Origin: Kribbella catacumbae DSM 19601
Lineage (GTDB): Bacteria > Actinomycetota > Actinomycetes > Propionibacteriales > Kribbellaceae
Assembly (NCBI RefSeq): GCF_000372465.1
Contig: NZ_AQUZ01000021.1
Coordinates: forward strand, 81,113-145,112
DNA: 64,000 bases
Reading direction: 5' to 3'
Shown here: positions 44,205 to 53,017 of the stretch, in pieces
Layout: each line of letters opens with the position of its first letter
How positions within the stretch are numbered: position 1 is the first letter of the stretch
Made by a program: the position numbers and the translations under genes
The notes under the pieces: generated by a model
What the model saw: only the letters and a program-made list of their open reading frames with translations
The model's database searches: none
Told to the model about the DNA's origin: nothing

Positions 44205-45847
44205 GCACGCCACTGCTGTTGCCTCAGGCAACCACTGTCGGGGACCCCAAGGTCAACATCGCGATCTTCGCGCTGTTCGTGGTGGCCACCCTGGCGATCG
44301 TCATCAGGGCCTCCCGCAACAACAAGAGCGCGGCCGACTTCTACGCCGGCGGCCGCTCGTTCACCGGCCCGCAGAACGGCATCGCGATTGCCGGTGACTA
44401 CCTGTCCGCCGCCTCGTTCCTCGGCATCGCCGGCGCCATCGCCCTGAACGGGTACGACGGCTTCCTGTACTCGATCGGCTTCCTGGTGGCCTGGCTGGTG
44501 GCCTTGCTGCTGGTGGCCGAACTGCTGCGGAACACGGGCCGGTTCACGATGGCCGACGTGCTGTCGTTCCGGCTCAAGCAGCGTCCGGTCCGGATGGCCG
44601 CGGCCATCTCGACCCTGGGCGTCTGCTTCTTCTACCTGCTGGCCCAGATGGCCGGCGCGGGCGGCCTGGTCGCACTGCTGCTGGGCATCGACAACCGGGC
44701 CGGGCAGAGCGTGGTGATCGCCGTCGTCGGCCTCATCATGATCACCTACGTGCTGGTCGGCGGCATGAAGGGCACCACCTGGGTGCAGATCGTCAAGGCT
44801 GTTCTGCTGGTCATCGGCGCCGGCATCATGACGCTGTGGGTGCTGGCGAAGTACACCTTCAACCTCTCGGCTCTGCTGGGCGCGGCTGTCGACAAGAGCC
44901 CGGCGGCCGGCGAGAAACTGCTCAATCCGGGACTTCAGTACGGCGCAACGGGGATCAGCAAACTCGACTTCATCTCGCTCGGCCTGGCCCTGGTGCTGGG
45001 AACCGCGGGACTGCCGCACGTGTTGATGCGCTTCTACACGGTCCCGAACTCCAGGGAAGCCCGCCGCAGCGTCAGCTGGGCCATCTGGATCATCGGCATC
45101 TTCTACCTGTTCACCCTGGTGCTCGGCTACGGCGCCGCGGCGCTGGTCGGTCCGGACGCCATCAGGGCGGCTCCCGGTAAGGCGAACTCGGCAGCTCCAC
45201 TGCTGGCCTACGAGCTCGGCGGGGAGATCCTGCTGGGCGTGATCTCGGCGGTCGCCTTCGCCACCATCCTGGCGGTCGTGGCCGGTCTGACCATCACGGC
45301 GAGCGCGTCGTTCGCGCACGACATCTACGGTCAGGTGATCAAGAAGGGTCAGGTCTCCGGCGACGGCGAGGTCCGGGTCGCCCGGATCACCGTGCTGGTG
45401 ATCGGCGTGGTCGCGATCGTCGGCGGCATCTTCGCCAACGGCCAGAACATCGCCTTCCTGGTGGCCCTCGCCTTCGCGGTGGCGGCCAGCGCGAACCTGC
45501 CGACCATCCTGTACTCGCTGTTCTGGCGGCGCTTCAACACCCGCGGCGCACTCTGGAGCATCTACGGTGGCCTCGGGTCGGCGATCATCCTGATCGCGTT
45601 CTCGCCGGTCGTCTCGGGCAAGGTCGACAAGAAGACCGGTGCCAGCCTGTCGATGATCACCGACACCGGGATCGACTTCAGCTGGTTCCCGCTGGACAAC
45701 CCCGGCATCGTCTCGATCCCGCTGGCCTTCGTGCTCGGCATCATCGGCACGCTGACCAGCAAGGAAGGCACCAACGTCGACAAGTTCGCCGAGATGGAGG
45801 TCCGCTCCCTCACCGGCGCCGGCGCCGAGAAGGCGGTGCACCACTAG
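44201..45847 (+). CDS. actP: Cation/acetate symporter
   Basis: 548 aa, 13 helices, close to ActP by pattern: SAADFYAGGRSFTGPQNGIAIAG (in part), DYLSAASFLGIAGAIAL, LFWRRFNTRGALWSIYGG, FAVAASANLPTILYSL and a C-terminal LDNPGIVSIPLAFVLGI. Imports acetate or related monocarboxylates with Na+ or H+. Co-transcribed with DUF485. Related to, but more canonical than, the symporter upstream. Confidence 0.92.
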   Translation: MSTPLLLPQATTVGDPKVNIAIFALFVVATLAIVIRASRNNKSAADFYAGGRSFTGPQNGIAIAGDYLSAASFLGIAGAIALNGYDGFLYSIGFLVAWLVALLLVAELLRNTGRFTMADVLSFRLKQRPVRMAAAISTLGVCFFYLLAQMAGAGGLVALLLGIDNRAGQSVVIAVVGLIMITYVLVGGMKGTTWVQIVKAVLLVIGAGIMTLWVLAKYTFNLSALLGAAVDKSPAAGEKLLNPGLQYGATGISKLDFISLGLALVLGTAGLPHVLMRFYTVPNSREARRSVSWAIWIIGIFYLFTLVLGYGAAALVGPDAIRAAPGKANSAAPLLAYELGGEILLGVISAVAFATILAVVAGLTITASASFAHDIYGQVIKKGQVSGDGEVRVARITVLVIGVVAIVGGIFANGQNIAFLVALAFAVAASANLPTILYSLFWRRFNTRGALWSIYGGLGSAIILIAFSPVVSGKVDKKTGASLSMITDTGIDFSWFPLDNPGIVSIPLAFVLGIIGTLTSKEGTNVDKFAEMEVRSLTGAGAEKAVHH

Positions 45848-45861
45848 GGGCACCACTAGAC

Positions 45862-45905
45862 CTGTCAGGCAGGCCCTGCTGATTCCTCGCGAACCTGCCT
45901 GACAG
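45862..45905 (+). terminator. Terminator of the actP operon
   Basis: CTGTCAGGCAGG and its exact complement (45862-45873, 45894-45905) followed by TTTCAAT. Confidence 0.75.
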
Positions 45906-45950
45906 TTTCAATACCTTCCCCGCCCCACCACCCCGGTCTTCAACCCCGAG

Positions 45951-45983
45951 ACGGGGGACCTGGCATCCAGCCTGGTCCCCCGT
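45951..45983. terminator. Second hairpin, between actP and CYTH-CHAD genes
   Basis: ACGGGGGACC-13 nt-GGTCCCCCGT followed by TTTCTTCT; it ends 10 bp before the stop of the convergent CYTH-CHAD gene. Confidence 0.75.
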
Positions 45984-45993
45984 TTCTTCTATG

Positions 45994-47475
45994 TCACTTG
46001 AGCGTGGGCCACAGCTCCAGGAAAGCGATCCGGGAAGCCTCACCGCGTTGTTCCTCGGCAGCGTGCAGGCGACCGAAGGTGAAGGCGTTGCCGCCGTCGA
46101 GATAGACCTGCACGGCGAGCTCGCGGAGCAGGTCCCGAGCCACCACGCTGTCCTGGTGGTCGCCGAGCACCTCCTGGACCTCCTTGGCCCGCGAGACCAG
46201 ACCGGTCGCCTCGTCCGCGAGCACGGGAACCGCCGACTCAGCGGCGTACCGGAGTCGTTTGGAGGCCTTGCGGACCTCGTGCAGCTCGTGGTCCTGGGTG
46301 GTGGCGTCCTCGGCGCCTTCCATCCGCTTGACGGCCTTGCTCATCCGTTTCCAGTCGTGGTCCAGCAGCTCGGGTAGCTGTTTGGCCGCCTTGCGCGTCT
46401 CGCCGGTCAGCGGCGGGTTCGTGATCAGCTCGTCGAGCGCGTCCAGCAGCCGGAAGTACCGCTCACTCTCCAGCGCTGCCAGCGCCTGCACCCGGCCCGC
46501 CTTGTAGACCGTGCGCAGATGGGTATCGATGAAGCCGGCGACCTTGCCCATCACCAGTTCGACTGGCTGCGCGTCGACCGCAGTACTGAAGTGCTCGCGC
46601 AGTACCTCCGCGTCGCGCGCGCCACCCAGCTCCCCCGCAAGCCACTTCAGCTCGGCGCGGAGCTGGTCGCCCGCTTCACGATCGACGACTGGCCGGTACG
46701 TCGCCAGCGCCGAGCGCAGCCGACGGGTCGCCACCCGCATCTTGTGCACGGAGTCGGGCAGATCGCGGCGAACCTCGGGATCGCGCCGATGGATCGCTTG
46801 CACCTGCTCAGCGGCATAGGCACGAAACAGGTCGGCCGTGGTCGGCTTATTCGGCAGCTCCCACGTGTCACGAGCCGGCACCCGGTCGCCGAGCGCCCGC
46901 GCGAGCTTGCTCGGCCCGGAGGCCGGCTTGGCGCCTGCGGCCCGCAGTACGGGCTCGGCGGCTTCGAGCAGGTCCGTGTCGCCGTTGACGAGCTCGACCT
47001 CCCACTCCCGCCAGGTCTCCGACTCGCCGTCGACGGTCGAGGTCACCTCGTCGTCGCTGATCTCGGCGAGCACCTCGCCGTCGGCGTCCAGCAGCCGGTG
47101 CACGATCCGGCGCGTGGCCAGGCTGACCACCGGCACGAGTTCGTTGTCGCGGGCATGCACTCGGACGGCCCGCACCACCTGGAGCGGCACCTTGCGCACG
47201 GCCCGGCCAAGCGGGTGCTGGATCTCCAGCCGCTCACCCGACGACACCGGCAGCTTCACGTGCCAGCCGTCGTCCTCGCCGCCGGTACGGCGTCGCAGGG
47301 TCACCTTGGCCGCGGCCAGGTCGAGGCCGGCCGTGTCGAAGTACACGGCTTCGAGGTTCAACTCGACCGGTTGGGCCACGCTCGCGACACCCGGCAACTC
47401 GTGCAACGCGGGCAGTATCGCGTGCTCGTCGACGTCGTACTTGGTCTCGATCTCGAGTTGTTCAGTCGGCGCCAT
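45994..47475 (-). CDS. CYTH and CHAD domain protein
   Basis: 493 aa. CYTH domain about 1-200: EIETKYDVDE (the diagnostic ExExK-like start), then VTLRRRTGGEDDGWHVKLP. CHAD domain about 215-493, alpha-helical with conserved histidines (HKMRVATRRLRSAL, HDWKRMSKAVKRM, HEVRKASKRLRYAAE). CYTH proteins bind triphosphates or polyphosphate, and CHAD domains bind polyphosphate granules; polyphosphate metabolism is therefore likely. AAGGGG before the ATG. Confidence 0.93.
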   Translation of the reverse strand: MAPTEQLEIETKYDVDEHAILPALHELPGVASVAQPVELNLEAVYFDTAGLDLAAAKVTLRRRTGGEDDGWHVKLPVSSGERLEIQHPLGRAVRKVPLQVVRAVRVHARDNELVPVVSLATRRIVHRLLDADGEVLAEISDDEVTSTVDGESETWREWEVELVNGDTDLLEAAEPVLRAAGAKPASGPSKLARALGDRVPARDTWELPNKPTTADLFRAYAAEQVQAIHRRDPEVRRDLPDSVHKMRVATRRLRSALATYRPVVDREAGDQLRAELKWLAGELGGARDAEVLREHFSTAVDAQPVELVMGKVAGFIDTHLRTVYKAGRVQALAALESERYFRLLDALDELITNPPLTGETRKAAKQLPELLDHDWKRMSKAVKRMEGAEDATTQDHELHEVRKASKRLRYAAESAVPVLADEATGLVSRAKEVQEVLGDHQDSVVARDLLRELAVQVYLDGGNAFTFGRLHAAEEQRGEASRIAFLELWPTLK

Positions 47476-47522
47476 GCCCCTTGTTTACCAGTCACGGCCA
47501 ACCCGGCCTAACCAGTCCAGCG

Positions 47523-47690
47523 TCAAGATTCACGGTCGGCGGCGGCCCGTAGTTCAGCACGCACCCGCTCCAGATCACGATCCTGTACGCCGGTCCGCCC
47601 GGCTCGCGTCTCGCGCGGGTAGGGCTGGCGACGGCGGTTCCACTCGAGCCCTACGACCAGCAGCACCAGGACAAGCAAGATCACTCCCAT
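47523..47690 (-). CDS. Small single-helix membrane protein
   Basis: 55 aa: MGVILLVLVLLVVGLEWNRRRQPYP, an N-terminal helix followed by a charged tail (LERVRAELRAAADRE). Its ATG overlaps the TGA of the methyltransferase (TGATG), and GGAAGGAG lies upstream, so it is translationally coupled. Function unknown. Confidence 0.65.
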   Translation of the reverse strand: MGVILLVLVLLVVGLEWNRRRQPYPRETRAGRTGVQDRDLERVRAELRAAADRES

Positions 47691-48511
47691 CACCCGGCTC
47701 CTTCCGGAATCAGCGCGACCGCCTTGAAGAACGTGTAGTGAAAGGTGCCGCCCGGTTCGGCGGCGCGTTCGAGATCGCGGATGCCTTGGCGCCACTCCTC
47801 CGGCGTCCGCAGACCGGCCGCGAGCGCGCGTTCCCGGACGGATTCGACCATCGCGATGAAGGTCTTCCGGGTGAATCCGTCGACCAGGTGCGGCAGGGTC
47901 TCGTCGGCGTACACGGTGCACGGTCGCGTTCGTACGCCGTGGTAGCCGGCGGCCTGGAGCAGCGGCTGCACTCGTCGCCCGATCAACGCGTCGCCTCCGG
48001 CCTCTGCCTGGAGGTCGGTCAGGCAGTCGATCAGTGACTGCGCGGCCGTACTGCGCGGGTGGTGGAACGCCGAACCGTGATCGCCCTCGATCACCGTGAT
48101 GTCGCCACCGGGCCGCACGAGCCGGCGCAGCTGCCGCAGTACTCCCTCCGGATCGGCGAGGTGTTCGAGCACGAAGCAGACGAAGAGGTGGTCGAACGAG
48201 CCGTCCTCGAACGGCAGCTCGCGCAGGTCACCGTGATGCCACTCGACCTCGGCGTACGGCGCCGCGGCCGCGACGCGGGCCTTCGCCTGTGCCAGGGAGT
48301 CCTCGGACAGGTCAACGGAGACGAGCCGGATGCCTGGGCTGGCGGTGACGAGCTGGACGGTCTGAGCGCCGACTCCGCAGCCGACTTCGAGTACTCGCGC
48401 GCCGGCCGGGTACGTCGTACCGGCGTGCAGCAGGCCGGCCAATGTCTGCGCCTGGTCGGCGAGCCTGCGGGTCTCGTCGGTGGTGTAGCCGTGCACGTAG
48501 TCGGTTCCCAT
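47690..48511 (-). CDS. Class I SAM-dependent methyltransferase
   Basis: 273 aa from ATG 48511 (MGTDYVHGYTTDETRRL, a recurrent start in this group); an upstream ATG at 48553 would overlap the divergent regulator gene. Motif I VLEVGCGVGAQTVQL, acidic strand-2 end VSVDLSEDSL, motif IV-like SFDHLFVCFVLEHL. Acts on an unknown small molecule. Divergent from a MocR regulator. Confidence 0.88.
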   Translation of the reverse strand: MGTDYVHGYTTDETRRLADQAQTLAGLLHAGTTYPAGARVLEVGCGVGAQTVQLVTASPGIRLVSVDLSEDSLAQAKARVAAAAPYAEVEWHHGDLRELPFEDGSFDHLFVCFVLEHLADPEGVLRQLRRLVRPGGDITVIEGDHGSAFHHPRSTAAQSLIDCLTDLQAEAGGDALIGRRVQPLLQAAGYHGVRTRPCTVYADETLPHLVDGFTRKTFIAMVESVRERALAAGLRTPEEWRQGIRDLERAAEPGGTFHYTFFKAVALIPEGAG

Positions 48512-48539
48512 AGCTCTAAGTTCGCGCCACAATGGTCCG

Positions 48540-50018
48540 ATGAACAGGTCCAATCAGGTCGAGATTGGTAGGTCCAAACTCGCGGGTGCCGACTTTCTTC
48601 AGCTGCGCCCCGGTGAGGCGCCGCCCGGCGGCCTGTCCGAGTGGCTGGCCAGCCGCTTCCGCGCCGCGATCGCGGATGGGCGGCTGGCTATCGGCAGCAG
48701 GCTGCCTGCGACCCGCCAGCTCGCGGCCGAGCTCCAGGTCTCGCGGGGTGTGGTGACCGAGGCGTACCAGCGCCTCACCGAGGACGGCCACGTCAGCGGT
48801 CGCGGCCGGGCGGGCACCGTCGTGGTGGCGGCACCGATCGGCACCACCTCTGCGGCGTCTGGGCACGCAGCCGCTGGGCGACCTGCGCTGGACGACCCCG
48901 GGTTGGAGATCTTCGACGCGATGCGGGCCGTCGAGGCGCGGATCGACCTGACTCCCGGGATACCCGATCTCGCCGCGTTTCCGCGGGCGGCCTGGCTGAA
49001 GGCGGAGCGGGCCGTGCTGACCGACCTGTCGGCATCGGCCTTCGGCTACGGAGACCCAGCCGGTACGCCGGCCCTGCGGCTCGCCGTCGCGAACTGGCTC
49101 GCCCGCAACCGCGGAATCAAGGCCGATCCGGCCGACCTGATCATCGTCGCGGGAGTCTCGCAGGCGATCGGGCTGATCGCGCAAGTGCTGGGCAAGGAGG
49201 GCATCACCGAGCTGGCGGTCGAGGATCCGGGGTCGCTCGGATCACGGCAACACCTGCAGTTGTGGGGAATGCGGACACCCCCGATCCCAGTCGACGCCGA
49301 TGGACTGCAGGTCGACGTACTGCGGGCCAGTGGCGCCCCGGCCGTGATGGTGACGCCTGCGCATCAGTTCCCGACGGGCGTAGTACTGGATGGCGAGCGG
49401 CGGCGGGAGTTGATGCAGTGGGCAACCGATGGCGGGTTGATCCTCGAGGATGACTACGACGCCGAGCACCGGTACGACCGGCCGCCGGTACCCGCGCTGC
49501 GGGCGATGCTCGCGGAACACGTGATCTACATGGGCAGCGTCTCGAAGCTGCTCGCTCCGGCCTTGCGGATCGGGTGGATGCTGCCGCCGCCGAAGTACCG
49601 GGAAGCACTGGTCGGCGCGAAACGGCTGGCAGACCTCGGAAACGCCGCCTTGCCACAACTGGTCATCGCCCATCTGATGGAGTCGGGCGAGCTGGAACGC
49701 CAGCTCCGGTACGTCCGGCGTCGCCACCGAGTCCGTCGCGACGCGATGATCGATGCCATCGGCAACCACTTGCCGATGGCAACCGTCCACGGCGCGGCCG
49801 CCGGCCTGCACCTCACCATCACCTTCGACGACACGGACTTGAGTGATCTCGCCCTGGCCTCCGCGACGCTGGAGCGAGGCGTGAAAACTCAACCCCTGTC
49901 CTGGCACTGCCAGCAACCCCGACCCGCAGGCCTCGTGCTCGGCTACGCCGCCCGCACCCCGACAGAGATCACCGAGGGGATCGCGACGATTGGCGAAGTG
50001 CTGGCAGCCCGACCCTGA
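48540..50018 (+). CDS. MocR/PdxR-type regulator (GntR HTH fused to aminotransferase domain)
   Basis: 492 aa. Winged helix about 28-100 (LSEWLASRFRAAIADGRLA, SRGVVTEAYQRL). Fold-type I aminotransferase domain follows, with PLP lysine K336 (MGSVSKLLAP) and EDDYDAE around 303-309. Such proteins sense PLP or PLP-adducts, often controlling pdxST or amino-acid genes. No pdx gene is adjacent. The first codons overlap AGGTCCAA direct repeats and a CCAATC/GATTGG palindrome (48546-48578), which could be its own operator or mean the true start is further in. Confidence 0.93.
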   Translation: MNRSNQVEIGRSKLAGADFLQLRPGEAPPGGLSEWLASRFRAAIADGRLAIGSRLPATRQLAAELQVSRGVVTEAYQRLTEDGHVSGRGRAGTVVVAAPIGTTSAASGHAAAGRPALDDPGLEIFDAMRAVEARIDLTPGIPDLAAFPRAAWLKAERAVLTDLSASAFGYGDPAGTPALRLAVANWLARNRGIKADPADLIIVAGVSQAIGLIAQVLGKEGITELAVEDPGSLGSRQHLQLWGMRTPPIPVDADGLQVDVLRASGAPAVMVTPAHQFPTGVVLDGERRRELMQWATDGGLILEDDYDAEHRYDRPPVPALRAMLAEHVIYMGSVSKLLAPALRIGWMLPPPKYREALVGAKRLADLGNAALPQLVIAHLMESGELERQLRYVRRRHRVRRDAMIDAIGNHLPMATVHGAAAGLHLTITFDDTDLSDLALASATLERGVKTQPLSWHCQQPRPAGLVLGYAARTPTEITEGIATIGEVLAARP

Positions 50019-50078
50019 CCGTTGGCGCCCACCAGTTGGCCCGCCCCGCCAGCTTCATGAACGCAGGCAGCAGGACAA

Positions 50079-50188
50079 CGGCTGTCCCGACCGACAGGAC
50101 ATAGTGCTCATTTCGGGGCCGTCCGCCGCTCCTGTGAGCGTGGCGCCCGGCCGAAGGAGCGACTATGTCCTGTCGGTCGGGACAGCCG
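50079..50188. terminator. 27-bp perfect inverted repeat with structured interior, between convergent genes
   Basis: Arms 50079-50105 and 50162-50188 (CGGCTGTCCCGACCGACAGG... and reverse) are exact complements. The 56-nt interior itself folds (TTCGG..CCGAA, GGGC..GCCC, GCTC-4-GAGC). The right arm includes the stop codon of the ABC ATPase gene. Probably a bidirectional terminator. Confidence 0.8.
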
Positions 50189-50987
50189 AGCCCTCAGACC
50201 GGCGGGGACGGCGAGGCCGGGGCAGAACTAGTGGGGTTCCTGTCAAAGGGTCAGGGATCACGTGACTGGCCAGGCCGAAGACAGCCTGCACCATCGCGGC
50301 CGTGACGACCTCCGTTGGATTGCCCTGGGCAACGATCTTGCCTGCCTTGAGGGCGATCAGGTGGTCGGCATAGCGGGCGGCGAGGTTGAGGTCGTGGAGG
50401 ACGAGTACGACGGTCTTACCGCGGTCGCGGTTGAGGTCGTGGACCAGGTCGAGGATCTCCAACTGGTGGGCGAGGTCGAGGAAGGTGGTCGGCTCGTCCA
50501 GGAGCATGGTCTCGGCGTCCTGCGCCAAGGCCAGTGCGATCCAGACACGCTGGCGCTGACCACCGGACAGTTGGTCGAGGGAGCGGTCCGCGAGATCTGA
50601 GATGCCGGTGGCTTCCAGCGCGGCCGTGACGACGTACTCGTCCTCGGCCGACCATTGCCGGAACCAGCGCTGATGTGGATGGCGACCGCGGCCGACCAGG
50701 TCGGAGACGGTGATCCCGTCCGGCGCCACGGGCTGTTGCGGCAGCATGCCGAGCTTCGTCGCCAGAGTGCTCCCGGACAGGCGCGCGATATCCGCGTCGT
50801 CGAGGTAGACGGCGCCCGACTGTGGTCCTAGCAGCCGGGCCAGACCGCGAAGCAGGGTTGACTTTCCGCAGGCATTCGCGCCGACGATCACGGTGATCCG
50901 GCCGGACGGGATCTCAACCGACAAGTCCGACACAACCGGGATCGCGTCGTACCCGAGACGCAGGTTCTCGGTACGCAGTACGGGCAC
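50163..50987 (-). CDS. ABC importer ATPase, FecE/BtuD type
   Basis: 274 aa. Walker A GANACGKST (36-44), signature LSGGQRQR, Walker B MLLDEPTTFLD, H-loop VLHDLN. Belongs to the iron-siderophore/cobalamin/haem importer group. Last gene of a four-gene operon (binding protein, two permeases, ATPase) behind a cobalamin riboswitch, so corrinoid uptake is the favoured role. Confidence 0.93.
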   Translation of the reverse strand: MPVLRTENLRLGYDAIPVVSDLSVEIPSGRITVIVGANACGKSTLLRGLARLLGPQSGAVYLDDADIARLSGSTLATKLGMLPQQPVAPDGITVSDLVGRGRHPHQRWFRQWSAEDEYVVTAALEATGISDLADRSLDQLSGGQRQRVWIALALAQDAETMLLDEPTTFLDLAHQLEILDLVHDLNRDRGKTVVLVLHDLNLAARYADHLIALKAGKIVAQGNPTEVVTAAMVQAVFGLASHVIPDPLTGTPLVLPRPRRPRRSEGSAVPTDRT

Positions 50988-52016
50988 TTAGCCTCCTCGC
51001 CCGACGCGGTTCGCGCGGGCCATCAGAATCAGCAGGTACGGCGCACCGAGGAACGCGGTGACGACTCCCACGGGCAGGGCGGTGGGCGCGAAGATCTCCC
51101 GGGCGAGCAGGTCGGAGGCGACCACCAGCAAGGCGCCGATCGCTCCGGCGGCGAGCAGCCCGGCGACGCGTTCGGCCACCAGGCGGCGGGCGAGTTGGGG
51201 AGCGACGAGGGCGACAAAGCCGATCGGCCCGGCCGCGGCAGTCGCGAGGCCGGCCAGCCCGACTCCCACCGCGATCAATAGCCCTCGGGATAGCTCGACC
51301 CGGCCGGCGAGTGTGCGGGCCAGGTCGTCGCCCAGCTCCAGCAATCTCAGTTGCCGGGATCCGGCAACGGCTGCCGGGACGAGCACCAGCAAGGTGATTC
51401 CGATCAGAATCGCGTGCGGCCAGGATCGTCCGGCGAGACTGCCAGCGAGCCACATGGAGGCGCTCTTTGCGGTGTAGATGTCGGCGAGCGTCAGCAGGTA
51501 CGCCGTGATCGAGCCGACGATCGCGGTGATGCCGATCCCGACCAGGACCAGGCGATACCCGGCAATGCCTTTCTTGTAGGCGAGCAAGTAGATGCACGTT
51601 GCCGTTAGCAACGACCCGATCAGCGCACCGGCCGGGATCCAGCCGGCCGCCGTACCGAAGACCGTGATCATCAGTACTGCGGCCAGCGCGGCGCCGGCGT
51701 TGATGCCGATCAGGTCCGGGCTGACCAGCGGGTTGCGGGCCAGGCGCTGGAAGATGGCGCCCGAGATCGCGAACGCGGCGCCGACTCCCATCCCGACGAG
51801 TACTCGCGGCAGCCGGTTGTTCACCACCACATCGGTCATGATCAGCGATCCGTTGCCGGCCAGGGTGTTGAGCACCTTCGCCAGCGGGATCTCGTAGTCG
51901 CCGAGGGTGAGCGAGATCGCGGCGATCACGAGCGTGACGACCCAGGCGATCACCGAGACCACGATGCTGGCGACGTCCACGCGGGTGGAGAAGGGGCCGA
52001 TCCGGATCGGCTTCAC
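50988..52016 (-). CDS. ABC importer permease, FecCD/BtuC family (second)
   Basis: 342 aa, about ten helices. FecCD motifs: ISGAIFQRLARNPLVSPDLIGINAGAA (in part), GWIPAGALIGSL, and the ATPase-contacting loop LELGDDLARTLAGRV. GPIGFVALVAPQLARRL is the family's conserved stretch. The start overlaps the stop of the first permease by 4 bp. Two different permeases imply a heterodimeric channel, as in siderophore importers. Confidence 0.93.
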   Translation of the reverse strand: MKPIRIGPFSTRVDVASIVVSVIAWVVTLVIAAISLTLGDYEIPLAKVLNTLAGNGSLIMTDVVVNNRLPRVLVGMGVGAAFAISGAIFQRLARNPLVSPDLIGINAGAALAAVLMITVFGTAAGWIPAGALIGSLLTATCIYLLAYKKGIAGYRLVLVGIGITAIVGSITAYLLTLADIYTAKSASMWLAGSLAGRSWPHAILIGITLLVLVPAAVAGSRQLRLLELGDDLARTLAGRVELSRGLLIAVGVGLAGLATAAAGPIGFVALVAPQLARRLVAERVAGLLAAGAIGALLVVASDLLAREIFAPTALPVGVVTAFLGAPYLLILMARANRVGRGG

Positions 52017-53017
52017 AGCTCGGCCAGCTTGCGGCGGCGGACGAGTGCGATGAACAGTGGAGCACCGATCAGGGCCGTGATGATGCCGACCTGCAACTCG
52101 TCGGGGCGAGCGACCAGGCGGCCGACCACATCGGCGAGTAGCAGGACGATCGGTGCGAGGACGAGGGACCAGGGCAGGATCCAGCGGTAGTCGGCACCGA
52201 CCAGGGCCCTTGCCACGTGGGGCACTGCCAAGCCGACGAAGGCGATCGGGCCGGCCATCGCCGTCGCAGTACCGGCGAGCAGCATGACCGACAGCGCGGC
52301 CAGGACGCGGACCAGGCCGATCCTGGTACCCAGTGTCGCGGCTAGGTCTTCGCCGAGCGCCAGCTGGTTCAACGATCGGCCAAGGGTCAGCGCCAAGATG
52401 ATGCCGACGGCAATGAAGGGCAGCGCTTGGGTGACGATGCTTCCTGTTGCCAGGGTCAACGATCCGACCACCCAGAAGCGGAACTCGTTCAGGGTGGACA
52501 GATCCAGCAAAGTGATTGCCGACGTCACCGATCCGAGCAGGGCGGACAATGCGGCCCCGGCCAGGGCGAGCTTCACCGGCGTGGCGCCGCCTCGTCCGAC
52601 CGAGCCGACGAGATAGACGACGACGGTAGCGATCAGCGCGCCACCCATCGCGAACCAGACATAGCCGGTCAGCGACTGGACGCCGAGCAGTCCGATCGCG
52701 ACCACCACCGCCAGCGCGGCGCCTGCGTTGACGCCGAGGATGCCGGGATCAGCCAGCGGATTCCTGGTGATCCCTTGCATCACAGCACCTGCCAGGCCCA
52801 GTGCCGCGCCGGCCAGCAGGCCAACCGCAGTACGGGGGAAGCGCAGATAGCGGATCACCCGGTCCGTGTCGGAACCGGTGAAATCAGCCGCCGCGACGTA
52901 CACGTCGTGCGGTCCGAACCACTGATTGCCGGCCACCAGCGAAAGCAGCACGACGGCCAGCAACACCCCACCGGCCACCAGCAAACCAGCGGCCCGGCCA
53001 CCCCATGACCGCGTCAC
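52013..53017 (-). CDS. ABC importer permease, FecCD/BtuC family (first)
   Basis: 334 aa from GTG 53017, overlapping the binding-protein stop by 4 bp (GTGA); the frame is open further upstream but through the binding-protein gene. Motifs: LGLAGAVMQGITRNPLADPG, LNQLALGEDLAATLGTRI, AGPIAFVGLAVPHVAR. About ten helices. Confidence 0.93.
   Translation of the reverse strand: MTRSWGGRAAGLLVAGGVLLAVVLLSLVAGNQWFGPHDVYVAAADFTGSDTDRVIRYLRFPRTAVGLLAGAALGLAGAVMQGITRNPLADPGILGVNAGAALAVVVAIGLLGVQSLTGYVWFAMGGALIATVVVYLVGSVGRGGATPVKLALAGAALSALLGSVTSAITLLDLSTLNEFRFWVVGSLTLATGSIVTQALPFIAVGIILALTLGRSLNQLALGEDLAATLGTRIGLVRVLAALSVMLLAGTATAMAGPIAFVGLAVPHVARALVGADYRWILPWSLVLAPIVLLLADVVGRLVARPDELQVGIITALIGAPLFIALVRRRKLAEL

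Noticed and set aside
44126..45856. 576-codon frame antisense to the actP gene
   Set aside because: Composition is that of a shadow frame, and the plus-strand symporter motifs are unequivocal.
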